Positions 1-9,029 of a DNA stretch of 16,208 nucleotides are shown in pieces; the stretch's first letter is position 1, and every line of letters starts with the position of its first letter. The stretch covers positions 5,163 through 21,370 of the forward strand of contig NW_014012944.1 of assembly GCF_000611645.1 (NCBI RefSeq), in the 5' to 3' direction. This DNA comes from Monoraphidium neglectum (taxonomy: Eukaryota > Chlorophyta > Chlorophyceae > Sphaeropleales > Selenastraceae). Position numbers and translations under genes: made by a program. Under the pieces are notes generated by a model. It searched no databases. It had not been told where the DNA came from and was given only the letters and a program-made list of their open reading frames with translations.

Positions 1-38
<38 letters not shown>
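1..38. repeat. (GT)19 microsatellite
   Basis: Perfect GT dinucleotide repeat at the left edge, running into a short GCGCGC stretch. Its true length is unknown because the window cuts it. TG is the plus-strand sense here, opposite to the CA-on-plus tracts inside the minus-strand genes. Confidence 0.97.
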
Positions 39-46
<8 letters not shown>

Positions 47-60
47 AATGTACCCAGCAG

Positions 61-245
61 TGGTCACCAGCGCAGCCTTTGCCGTGGGCATTGGCGCTTA
101 CTTTGGGCCATGGTCGACTGGTCTCTCTAGCACTCGTCCTATTACCCAGTTCTCACTGTCTTGCAATGCTGGTGGGCGGACAGTCACGCTGGCCAGCAGC
201 TGGGTTGGTAGGAAGGTGGCAGGTGCATCAGCTGTGGCGAGATAA
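61..245 (+). other. Possible terminal exon of an unknown plus-strand gene
   Basis: After the GT repeat there is an acceptor-like CCCAGCAG ending at base 60. An open frame follows, ending with TAA at 243-245. The predicted peptide starts VVTSAAFAVGIGAYFGPW, a hydrophobic, protein-like stretch that could be a membrane segment, then becomes polar. A TGTAA motif at 618-622 could serve as its polyadenylation signal. I recognise no family, and the upstream exons would lie outside the window. It may be a chance open frame. Confidence 0.2.
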
Positions 246-1916
246 CAGTTGACCGCGCCATATCATCTCAACAGACTACTGTACACCTGATATCTTAAAT
301 TCAGCAATGCCGGATGGTTCGGCCACTGCAAGAGCGCTCGCTGCCGTTTGTGTTTTGTCATCGTGTACGCATGTGTCCATGACTTACAAGTTGCGGCTCG
401 AAACGCCCCGCCTGCCAGCCTGCATTTACAGATTTGATCCCAGAAGGGGCATTTCAAATGTATGAGTGGAGGCTCCAGTTTGCACCAAAAATAACGGGTG
501 GCAGCACAACCCAGGGCGGCGGCGCCAGCTGCATTGCGTTGCACGATATCTTTGCCAGAGGCCAAGGGCAACCAACCTTGCCACAGTGTGCCTGCCCAGA
601 ACCAGGCGTCGCCCAGCTGTAAGCAATGCTCAGGTGCCGCCAGCCGCGCGGGTGGGTGGGTGGGGGGGGGGGTGCGCCGTCCTGCGCACCTGTCCCGCTC
701 CCATCCTTACACCGGCAGGCACGGCGGCAAAAGCAGCGGGATTGGGCAACCAGCGCGGAGAGGAGCGAGTATGGGGAGGTGCGCATGGACAGAAAAGGTG
801 CGCGGGCGCAACCCCCAAGGCCACAGCCCTAAGCGCTGGACGGAGTTGAGATACACGCAGGAACGAACCAGGGCTGAGATGATTCCAGCCTGATCAGTGG
901 TCCATAGGCTCTGCACTGCGCTGCCTGGATAGGGTTGTGCAACGCCATGCATAGCGAAAATAAACGAGGCGGCGTGAATTGCAGGGGCGCGCCCGCTTGG
1001 GGCCTCTCGCTGCAAGCAACCGACCACTCGCCGCCCGTATGAAGGAGGCTGCGGCCGGGGGGACACACAGGGGCTGCCGCTGCGAGCCGACGCCCGCCGC
1101 CTCGCCCCTCCGGCCGCCCCAGCAGCACGTGCGCGCAGAGGCGCAGTGCGGGCGTCCGCGCGCTGCTGGGCCGGGTCCAGTCCTCCGCTGGGTCCCACGC
1201 CCACGGGGCGGCGCCCTGAATGGGGGCGCCGAGCTGCGGCAGGCGCGGTTTGCAACCGGTGACACAAGCAGTGCGCGTGAAGGGCCATTGCGGCCATGGG
1301 TAAGAGGGCGAGAGAGCACACTTGGATGGGTTGCATTCGGCACGCGCCCGCTGCGGCCGGCCGCTGAGGATGGGTTTGGGTTAAGGGTGGGCCACGCCGC
1401 GGGCAGGCGGCCGTGTGGCAAGGTGGGGGCCGCCCGCAAGCGTAATTGCGTGCGCGCCCCGGCGGGCCCCAGGGCCCTGTGCGACCAAAGCTCGGCATCC
1501 TCAAAGCCTCAAGGCGCCGCTGCACCGCGCTGCGGGCTGCAGTCAGCCCCCATTGGTCCGCACAGGCGGCCGTTTGGTCAAAGTAGATGGCACTGCGCGT
1601 GCCTGCGGCCCAGACGCGTCCGCCAACATGCAGATGTTTGGTGCCGCACGCCGCCGCCCCGCAGTCAACAAGCGGCTGCAGCAGCCACCGTTGGTGCTGC
1701 GCCCCTTGGCTGCTCCGCCGGTCAGACGCGCCGCAAGGAATTCCTCAATGGCGGCAAGCCCGCAAGGCGCGCAAGATGGTGGCCGGGCGGGCAGCGGCCA
1801 GGCAGCGACCGGGCCGGCGGCGCGGTGTCTCACGGCCTATTCGAAAGCAACTCATGCACGAGCTGAAACAGATGCGCCCATTGGCGGCGGATTGCCGCGC
1901 CCGTCTGCCCTGGTCT
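246..1916. other. Stretch without a recognised gene; 3' flank of the polyQ gene
   Basis: Bases 246-650 are of moderate GC with no convincing exon. Bases 650-1916 are very GC-rich, and long open frames appear on both strands (for example 979-1866 plus and 707-1525 minus) simply because stop codons are rare. Their translations are Arg/Ala/Pro/Gly-rich and match nothing I know. The minus-strand part next to 1917 is presumably the 3' untranslated region of the polyQ gene. Minus-strand TGTAA motifs occur at 426-430 and 707-711, far from the stop. Confidence 0.5.
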
Positions 1917-2603
1917 TTACAGGTTGCGGGTCGGCTTGGCCCCCTTCCTGCGGTTCCTCGGGGGCTCAGGCGCCGCCGCCTCCTGCTCCGCAGGCGCCGG
2001 CGAGCCGCCCGCGCTGCCGCTGCCGCCGCCGCTGCCGCGCGCGCGCTTGACGCCGCGGCCCCGCCCCCGGCCGGCGCCGGGCGCGCGGCCGCCGCGCCAC
2101 AGCTGGTGCGGGGCGTCCTCGGGGGAGCCCGACCACCTTGCATGATCGCGCGGCCGCCGCTCCTCCTCCTCGTCCTCGTCCCCTGCCTCCTTCCCAGCAC
2201 AGAGCGGCGGCCAGTCCCCAAGCACGCCGTGCTCGCTCAGCGCCGCCGCAAGAGCGCCGGCCCCCCGCCGCGTGCGCGCCGCCGCCGCGCGCCGGTGCGT
2301 GCGGTGCACCAGGCCACAGCCGCTGAAGCAGACGCCGGGCAGCTTCAGGCCGAGGCGCTGCACCGCGCCTAGCAGCGCCTGCGCCTGCGCCGGGCCGAGC
2401 GACCCAGGCGGTGCTGGCGAAGAAAACGCGGCGCCGTCCGCCTGCTGCAGGCGCTGCTGCTGCTGCTGCTGCTGCTCAGCCGCAGCCGCGGCGGCCTGCT
2501 GCTGGCGCGCCGCGCCGAGCCGCGCAATGAGGTCAGCCAGTGGGTGAGCCTGCGCCGCCTGCTGCTGCGCGTGCAGGAGCTGCAGCGCCGCTTGCTGCCG
2601 CAG

Positions 2604-2652
<49 letters not shown>

Positions 2653-3376
2653 AATTGCTGCGCTGCGGCAGCGGCGGCCGCGTCTTGCTGCGCAAGCAGC
2701 AGCTCCCGCTCCCTGACTGCATTCACTATCCGCAGGATCGACTGGGGCTCAAGCCCACCCAGCACCGTTGCGGCAGTCCCGAGCGCGCCCGACCCAGTGC
2801 CGCCCGCGCCGCCGGCCGCGGCGGCGGCGTCCCGCAGCATGCTGGACAGCCGCGCCAGCTGCTGCTGGTCCATGCCGGCCAGCGACGCGGCGCCGCAGGT
2901 GGGGGCGGCGTGAGCTTGCGCGTGCGCCACGGCCGCGTGGGCGGCGGAGGCTGCCGCCTGCTGCTGCTGCTGCTGCTGCTGCTGCTTCTGCTGAATAACG
3001 CGCTGCAGCAACTGCCTCAGTACCTGCGCGTGGCCCCCCTCCGCCTGCGGCGCCGCCGTTGCGCCGCCCGCCGCTGGCCGCTGCGGCCAGCCGCACGCCG
3101 ACGCGTCCTCAGTCCCGCTGCTCGCGCCGCTGTCGCCGCGCGCGAGCCCGTCTGCAACGGGGCCGCGCGACCCCGCGGCCGCGACGGGGGGCGCCGCCGG
3201 CGCCTGCGGCTGCGCCTGTGCCTGGGGCTGCAGCAGCTGCGCGACGGCGAGCGCCACGGGGTTGCCCTTGGCCAGCAGTTCGTCGAGGGCCGCCAGCGCC
3301 GCGCCGCCGCCCTGCTGGCGGTCCCGCAGGATCGCCGCAAGCTTCTCGGCCAGCTCCGCCCGCATGACGCCCACGC

Positions 3377-3447
<71 letters not shown>

Positions 3448-4255
3448 GCGGCCAGGAGCTGCGGCACGTGCAGAAGGCTGGCGGCGAGCGCGGGCTCCTG
3501 CTTCGGGGGCGGCGGCGCCGCGGGCGCGACCACCGCGCGGAGCAGCGGCGGCGGCGCAGCCTCAGCGGTGTCGGTTTCGGACGGCGGCGTGCGCGCGTCG
3601 TCGTGCGCCGCGCGCGGCGGCGCGCGCTGAGGCGACCCTGGCGTGGGCACAGGGGCGCCGGCCTCCAGCTTATGGGCGTGGGGCGGCTGGCCCTGGTGGG
3701 CGGCGCGCAGCGCGCCGAGGACGCGCTCGGCGCCGTCTTTGTCGGGGAAGGTCGAGAGCGCAGACTGCGGTGGGGGAGGGGGGGGGAGCAGGGGTAAGGG
3801 TCACGCGCGCATGCAGAGAGCGGTGCAGGGGCGAGGGCCACATGGTGGCGCGGTGGGCTTGCGGGCTTGCGGGGATGCGAGCCAAGTGCTGCCGCCGTGC
3901 GCATGGCGTCATGGCGCCCGAGCGATGGCTGCGCAGCGCATGACCGCCGGCGCTTCGCGCGCTGCAAGCAAGGTGTCACCGGGCTGTACCCTGCGGCGTC
4001 ACCAGCCTGCTGCCGGTGCCAGCACGCGCGCACGTTGCTCACCATTTCTGCAAAGTTCTTGAGGGGGAGCCGATTGACAATGGCCCATGCGCCGCCTGGG
4101 AGCTGGGCCACCATCAAAGCGTCGTCGACGGTCTTGTCGGCTGCTGCTGCCGTGGCCGCACGGCTGGCGGCACCCGCCGGGCAGCCACCGCAGGCCGAGC
4201 TCAATGCGCCAGGGTCTGCCGCGTGCTGAGCCAAGGCCGCCATGGGCGCTGTCAT
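1917..4255 (-). CDS. Glutamine-rich, probably nuclear protein of unknown function
   Basis: Two exons are proposed: 4255-4043 (71 codons from the ATG at 4255) and 3764-1917 (615 codons plus TAA), giving 686 residues. The intron 3765-4042 has donor ATG|GTGAGC and acceptor CCGCAG|TCT, phase 0. Residues about 41-110 look like a folded module, with ...ALMVAQLPGGAWAIVNRLPL before the junction and STFPDKDGAERVLGALRAAH after it; I cannot name the family. Glutamine runs follow at about 178-200 (23 Q), 332-340, 443-457 and 502-508, separated by Ala/Gln-rich helix-prone sequence. The tail has an acidic cluster (DEDEEEE, about 600-606), an RG-rich basic stretch (about 635-650) and a basic end (RNRRKGAK) that could be a nuclear localisation signal. 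Such composition is common in transcription or RNA-binding cofactors; that role is inference. The start is uncertain: the same frame is open up to an ATG at 4384. The CAG frame is preferred over polySer or polyLeu frames because only it joins the upstream exon in phase. Confidence 0.6.
2454..2474 (-). repeat. (CAG)7 polyglutamine tract
   Basis: Seven CAG codons, the last of four tracts in the same exon, flanked by Glu on the N-terminal side and Arg-Leu-Gln-Gln on the C-terminal side. Confidence 0.9.
2607..2651 (-). repeat. (CAG)15 polyglutamine tract
   Basis: Fifteen pure CAG codons, preceded in the protein by Gln-Gln-Leu encoded by CAG CAA TTG. Confidence 0.93.
2958..2984 (-). repeat. (CAG)9 polyglutamine tract
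   Basis: Nine CAG codons in the sense of the minus-strand gene, preceded by Gln-Gln-Lys (one CAG to AAG change), so the original run was probably longer. Confidence 0.9.
3378..3446 (-). repeat. (CAG)23 encoding 23 glutamines
   Basis: Uninterrupted CTG repeat on the plus strand, read as 23 CAG codons in the minus-strand gene. There is no CAA interruption, so the tract should be prone to length change. Confidence 0.95.
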
Positions 4256-5553
4256 CACTGCGATACACCGCGCAGGCCCGGGCAGTGCATCAGGGATAGG
4301 GTAATGGTAAAGGCCCGACGACAGGTCACGCGCACCCTTTGCCGTCATAACCCGCGGGGCCAAAGCCCCATGCGTATGGAGCATACTGCTACTCGTGGAC
4401 CAATCCAGCGCGCTGCGAGGCAGTCAGCACCCGCGAACAGCGCCCAGCACACCGCACACGCCTGCAACAGCGGTGCAGGTTCGCTCACCACTCCTCAGCT
4501 GAGGAACAGGAAGACTAACGATCCTTTATGCTGGGAAAAGAGAGCCCTCGGGGGCTCGTTCAGCCGGGCGTCGCGCCCAGAGACCAACCAAGCTCCTGGG
4601 CGAGGCCGACCCCTAGTAGTCTGCCGTAATACCACCAAACGATGCAGGCGTTCACGAACGTGGCGTTGGGGCTGCCGAACGTGATGGTTGATAAGGGTCA
4701 GCAGCCTCACTATACTGGAGGCTAGGGCGCGGGGATGCAGAACGGGCCTGACAAATTTCTCATCCAAACGACGAGTGAATTGAAAGCAAGCAGACCGGGG
4801 TCTACTGGAAATGAGGTAGGTAAACCAGAGTGCACGGAGGCAGTTCGAGGAACGCGCTGTGGCTTGCCGACACCTTCTTGCGCGCGGCCAAGCACGATCT
4901 GTCGCGAAGAAGTTCGCCCACAGTTCTGTCGCGAGTCCCTGCGATTTGATGGAGCGCCCGACCTGAGTCACCCAGCCTGGTGTCCCCCGCCTCACCAGTG
5001 ACGAGGAGGTTCACTTGGGAACGCCGAGGGGCCGGGATATGAGAGGCACGAGAAAGTCTTCAATTAATGAACGTAATAGTACCCAGCAGGGCCGTCATTG
5101 CAGGCTGGTCATCTTGCGCGTCGGTTTCACGCCTCGCAGTGGGCAACGAGTCGCGCACACGATCATTGCCCGCCGGTCGCAGCGCATGCCTTGGGCGCAC
5201 CGTCTTGGCGAGCAGGCCAAAGTAAGGCAACATCCAACGCATGTGATTCCTAGACACCAGCTGGCACTGGACTGGCCGCCATGCGTCTGGAGCAACTGAT
5301 TTGGACAAAATTGATCGATTTCTTGCGTCTCGAAGGCTACGCATCTTGTCGTGCTAGGTGCTCTGCTTCTGAGCAACCTGTTAGGTATGCTGGGCAGCAT
5401 GGTTCACTGCACCCTGCCTTGCTGCTAGGGACAAACAGTTAGCTGCAGGTCGTCCCGCTTGTCAGGGTGGGCATCGGGTGCAGCGGTGAGCATGCACGAC
5501 GAGCGGCACAGCTTGGGCATTGACGAGGAGCGAGTTTGGCCGGCCACATAACA
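4256..5553. other. Intergenic stretch between the polyQ and MoaC genes
   Basis: Upstream region of the polyQ gene and distal 3' flank of the MoaC gene. Base composition is less GC-rich than in the exons. The longest open frame here is 4495-4995 minus (166 codons); it is Arg-rich, has no recognisable domain and no convincing splice partners. Bases 4256-4384 stay open in the polyQ frame and may be coding if the ATG at 4384 is used. I see no clear TATA box, transposon end or RNA gene. Confidence 0.45.
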
Positions 5554-5558
5554 TTACA
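5554..5558 (-). terminator. Candidate TGTAA polyadenylation signal of the MoaC gene
   Basis: TTACA on the plus strand reads TGTAA on the minus strand, about 160 nt after the MoaC stop codon. TGTAA is the usual chlorophyte poly(A) signal. A five-base motif can arise by chance. Confidence 0.45.
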
Positions 5559-5717
5559 TCCTCTCTGTGCTCCAATGATCGCGCAGCCGCAGTCTCTCAG
5601 CGCCGCAGGGAGCCCTTCCAGGGCGCAGCGCCGCCGGGGCAAGCGGCCACGCATGCTTTGATCAACAACCGCACGGCCTCGCGGCCGCGCCGCCCATGCG
5701 GCCGCGCCGCTGCGCGT

Positions 5718-6072
5718 TCATGGAGGAGCCTCCCTGGCGTACGTCCCGCTCTTGCCGCCGCTCTTGAAGTCCAGCCGGAGGTCTGTGATGCACGCGTCCT
5801 TCGCCACCGCCTGCGGCGGTTTCGAGGGGTGGGGTGCGGAGGGGAGGGTGTGAAGCCCGCATGCTGAGCGCCCTGCGCGCTCGACACCGAGGATGCACCG
5901 GGGGTCCAAGCGCGCCCGCTGCAGCCGCTGCCTGCAGCCGGGGGCGGGGAGCTCGCTGCATCAGCCTGCAACGAATGAAGCAGACGAACAGACGCGCACC
6001 CAGGCGCGTGTGCGTGCGCCGCAGGGCCCCACCTTGCACATGTCGTACACGGTCAGCGCCGCCACTGCCGCC

Positions 6073-6104
<32 letters not shown>

Positions 6105-8155
6105 CCCCACAGTGCGCGCCATGCTGCAGATGCGCACGGCGTGAGAGGGCGGGTCCAGCTGCAGGCTGACGTCCACCTGCGGGCCGCAGGGGAAAACCAG
6201 GGAATGGGCAGGTTTGGGGGCGGCTGGGAGCGCCGAGGCCGGCGTGTGCGGCACGGGCCGCGCCAGGGGGACCAGGACGGGTGTGGGGCGCGGGGGGCCA
6301 GGAAGGAGAGGGGCGGCACGGAGTAGGAGGTGGGGAATGCCTGGGGCCTCAGGACGAAGAGTTTGTATGTGCATCGCACGGCAGGTGTTTTGCCCGCCGG
6401 CTCACACAGAATTCACCAATTTCGTAGTACATCATCGGCCGCAGCAATGCCGGGGGCCCCAGGCTCTGTATGATAGCAGCAAGCACACAAAGCGTAAGCG
6501 AGCGCGCGCGCGCGCGCGCACACACACGCACACACACACACACACTGCAACAAAATGAGAACGCTGGACACACTACTGGGGCCTCAGGACAAAAAGATTG
6601 TTTGTGCACTGCACGGCAGGGTGTCCCCGCCGGCTCACTCAGAATTCACCAATTTTGTAAAGCATCAGCGGCCGTGGGGTTGTGGAACCTCGAGCGTTTC
6701 GCGCGGGCAGCAACACACGCACACCCAAATATATGCGTGACACAGGGCACACATTACGAAGGCATGAGCGCACACCTTGCTGAGTAGCAGGCTGTGGCAC
6801 AGCGGGATGAGCAGCGCGGTGTGTTTGGCGCCCATCACGCCCGCCAGCTGCGCCACCGTGAGGACGTCGCCTTTCTTGATGCTGTTGGACTGCGGCGGGC
6901 GACAGGAAACGTGGGTTCGGGGGGCGGAAGCTCGGTGTACCGCTCTCTTTGGCGGTGGCCACCAACACAAACCCGCGCGCATGCGCCAGGGACCGCGATC
7001 AACGCTGGGGCGAGCGAGCCAAGGCGGGAGGGGGTGACTGTCCTGCGCAGGCCTCGGCACGGCTGTGCTGAAATCTGGGCTGATGCGCCGCCGCCATGGT
7101 GCAAAAATCCGCCCCACCTGGACAAGGGCGAACGCCTCAGGTCCCAGCAGCACGCGGCACGACGCACGCGCCTCGCGGGCGGTGCTGTCCTTGCCGCCCA
7201 CGTCCACCATCGCCGCGCGCCCGCTGCCGTCCACGTGGGTGAGAGACGGCGCCGCCGCTGCCGCAGCCCGTGCTGGCGCGCCCTCCGCACAGCCGCCTGC
7301 GGCGGTGCCACCCATGGCGGCGGCGCCCGGCGGCCATGGGTGCTGCGCCGCTCCTGCAGGTGAATTCCTAGGCAGTCCGAACAAGGAGGTAGGCTGCAGA
7401 TGATGTAGGTAGTCGGGATCGCTGCCAAAGACCACGTCGAGCTGGCGTCTGATTGACTTGAGCTCTGAGAGGTCAGAAAGTAGTTGATCCAGATCCGGAG
7501 AGCGTGGCGCCTGCCGCTGCTGCTGCTGCTGCTGCTGGTATTGCCATTGTGCTTCCCCAATCCCGGATTCGGCTGAACGCTGCCAGTCAAGGCCTGGTGG
7601 CTCTGGGAAGTGCGCCTCAGCTGGCGCAGAGCTGCTGCAAGGACTGGCCCTGGGCTCCGGCGGTGGACGGAGGGCGCCCTCCGAAGGATGCAACCCGTGC
7701 GGTGAGGCCTCCTGGCGGGCCACAGCTGTGGCATGATGGACCCCAAAGAAATTTTCGAGCTCCTGCACGTGCCAATCGTTGCATTGTGGCCTGAATGTGC
7801 CGGTTGCTGCAAAGCCAGGCGATCTGGTGGGTTCTGATCAGCCCGCGCTGCTGACCTGGTTGAGAGCTTCGACTTCAGAATTGCCTGTCGTCAGGCACCG
7901 AGCTGCTGCGGGCCTCAGGCTGCGGAGAGGCCCACCCGCCGCCCATGCTCGTAGAGCCAGATTGCAGGGCATCGCCACAGCTGTAAAGCCTTGTGTGTCA
8001 AGCAACGCACCCGAGGTACAATTGTGACCGCGCATCGTGCTGTGGCTCCATGCAGCAGATGCAACGCACCTAGAAACCATTGAAACCGCTGTGGTGACGT
8101 CGGTGCTGCACGCCCCCTGCACGCCCCTGGCTGCACCGTTGCTCGACTGCGCCAT
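5718..8155 (-). CDS. CNX3: MoaC/CNX3, cyclic pyranopterin monophosphate synthase (molybdenum cofactor step 1)
   Basis: With MoaA/CNX2, MoaC converts GTP to cyclic pyranopterin monophosphate, in plants in the mitochondrial matrix. Exons: 8155-7856, 7762-7118, 6889-6776, 6176-6033 and 5810-5718 (TGA); all joins are phase 0, giving 431 residues. The MoaC core is about residues 274-431, close to the bacterial length. It carries the family motifs [41 protein letters not shown] and KSGGKSG. The catalytic residues known from E. coli MoaC appear present: Lys in KKGD, His347, Glu382 and Glu384, Asp398 and Lys401. The first 273 residues hold an Arg/Ala-rich, acid-poor leader resembling a mitochondrial presequence, a segment [12 protein letters not shown] crossing the first junction, seven glutamines, and an Ala/Pro/Gly-rich linker. 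The start is uncertain: the in-frame ATG at 7972 would begin directly with the best presequence ([10 protein letters not shown]...) and give 370 residues. Intron 1 is only 93 nt. Family assignment is secure; the N-terminal exon is moderately so. Confidence 0.92.
6341..6775. repeat. Tandemly duplicated ~235-bp unit inside MoaC intron 3
   Basis: A block of about 100 bp at 6341-6441 recurs in the same direction at 6576-6674 with roughly four of five bases identical. Both copies share CTGGGGCCTCAGGAC, GCACGGCAGG, CCGCCGGCTCAC and CAGAATTCACCAATTT. Each copy is followed by a GC/CA-rich tract (6503-6545 and 6709-6755), so the repeat unit appears to be block plus tract with a period of about 235 bp. 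The second unit runs up to the exon 3 donor. The duplication accounts for most of this 599-nt intron. Confidence 0.85.
6503..6545. repeat. (GC)n(CA)n compound microsatellite
   Basis: Alternating GC dinucleotides run directly into CA dinucleotides on the plus strand, within MoaC intron 3. An alternating purine-pyrimidine run of this kind is capable of forming Z-DNA. Confidence 0.9.
7517..7537 (-). repeat. (CAG)7 polyglutamine tract in MoaC linker
   Basis: Seven CAG codons in the low-complexity segment between the leader and the MoaC core. Confidence 0.9.
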
Positions 8156-9029
8156 ACGGACCTGTCACAAGCCCATGCTACAGGCTATAGCAGGTGTTGA
8201 CACATGACGCCGATGCCGCCTGCCATAAGTCAAGTTGTTCGGCGACGCGGGAGCCCTGGTGCGATGACCGAGCCCACTCCCGCAGGCTGCAGCGGATAAG
8301 CACGCAGTTTATGCAGCAGCGACCAAGGGGAGTTGATGCCAACCCACGCACGCCCAGATTCAAAAAGCCTCCATGGGGTCAATTTGCGCATCATCGCCAT
8401 CAGGGGGTTGAGGCTGCCTGGGCTGCTTGTCCATGGAGCAGCCACACGGCTGATCTCATGAGCTCATGTCTCAAGACTTTCCTAAGCCAAGGATATAGAC
8501 GATGACTACGGTGGTATGAAAACAAGCTGCAGGGAGCACGCACTGTATGCCCATGTGTGAATCAGTCTCTCAAGCCCGTGCCCAAAATGAGTACCTCGTA
8601 AAATCCAGGGAACCCAGCAAGTCCAGCCCCACCTATTGGTCAAGTGTATTACACCTACTTACTAGGGAATGCCTGCTGATGTGGCAAGCGCAAAAACCGG
8701 TGCCCTCAGCAGTGATTGGAAAATAGGAATTCTCAGTGTTGACTACCAAATTGACTTTGCTCTCAGCCTTCTATATGATGCGGGGGGTCTGAACCTCCAA
8801 CCAATATTTGATGCCTGGAAGTCGACACAGTGCAGGGTTCAGGTCCAAGTCAAGGTGCTCATATCCTCCACATGTTGGTCCTGCGTAGCCTCCAAGTTGC
8901 AGATCCTCCTCCTACCATGACAGCAGGCAGCGTCCACCTGGTCCAAGTCGCAACCCCAAAAGCAGCAGACAGCAGCCTGTTCACTTGTTCGTGCGCCTCA
9001 CCGCGCGGCCGCACCCAGAGGTGCGCCGC
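8156..9029. other. Spacer: 3' flank of the DUF642-like gene and MoaC upstream region
   Basis: No convincing exon on either strand. Composition is more balanced than in the genes. The right part should hold the 3' untranslated region of the DUF642-like gene, the left part the promoter of the MoaC gene. A CTATAGC sequence (minus strand, around 8184-8190) is the only TATA-like element close to the MoaC start. It fits better if translation starts at 7972 rather than at 8155. Confidence 0.5.
8649..8653 (-). terminator. Candidate TGTAA polyadenylation signal of the DUF642-like gene
   Basis: TGTAA on the minus strand about 375 nt downstream of the stop codon at 9030, in a stretch without exons. Assignment rests on motif and position only. 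Confidence 0.4.

Noticed and set aside
979..1866. 295-codon plus-strand open frame
   Set aside because: Very GC-rich DNA with few stops; overlapping frames of similar length exist on the other strand, and the product is low-complexity with no motif.
2544..3797. 417-codon plus-strand open frame with polyleucine runs
   Set aside because: It is the antisense reading of the CAG tracts. It has no splice partners and no domain, while the minus CAG frame joins an upstream exon in phase.
3017..4384. 455-codon minus-strand frame with polyserine
   Set aside because: Only its first part (to 4043) is taken as exon. Beyond the GTGAGC donor it reads through the intron and then the polyQ exon in the wrong frame.
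6341..6674. CRISPR-like repeats
   Set aside because: Only two diverged ~100-bp copies separated by microsatellite, inside a eukaryotic intron; no spacer array.
7807..7935. Alternative MoaC intron 1 (donor at 7935, acceptor at 7807)
   Set aside because: It also joins in frame, but the intron 7763-7855 gives the join [12 protein letters not shown], which fits the plant-like CNX3 N-terminus and keeps the whole presequence.
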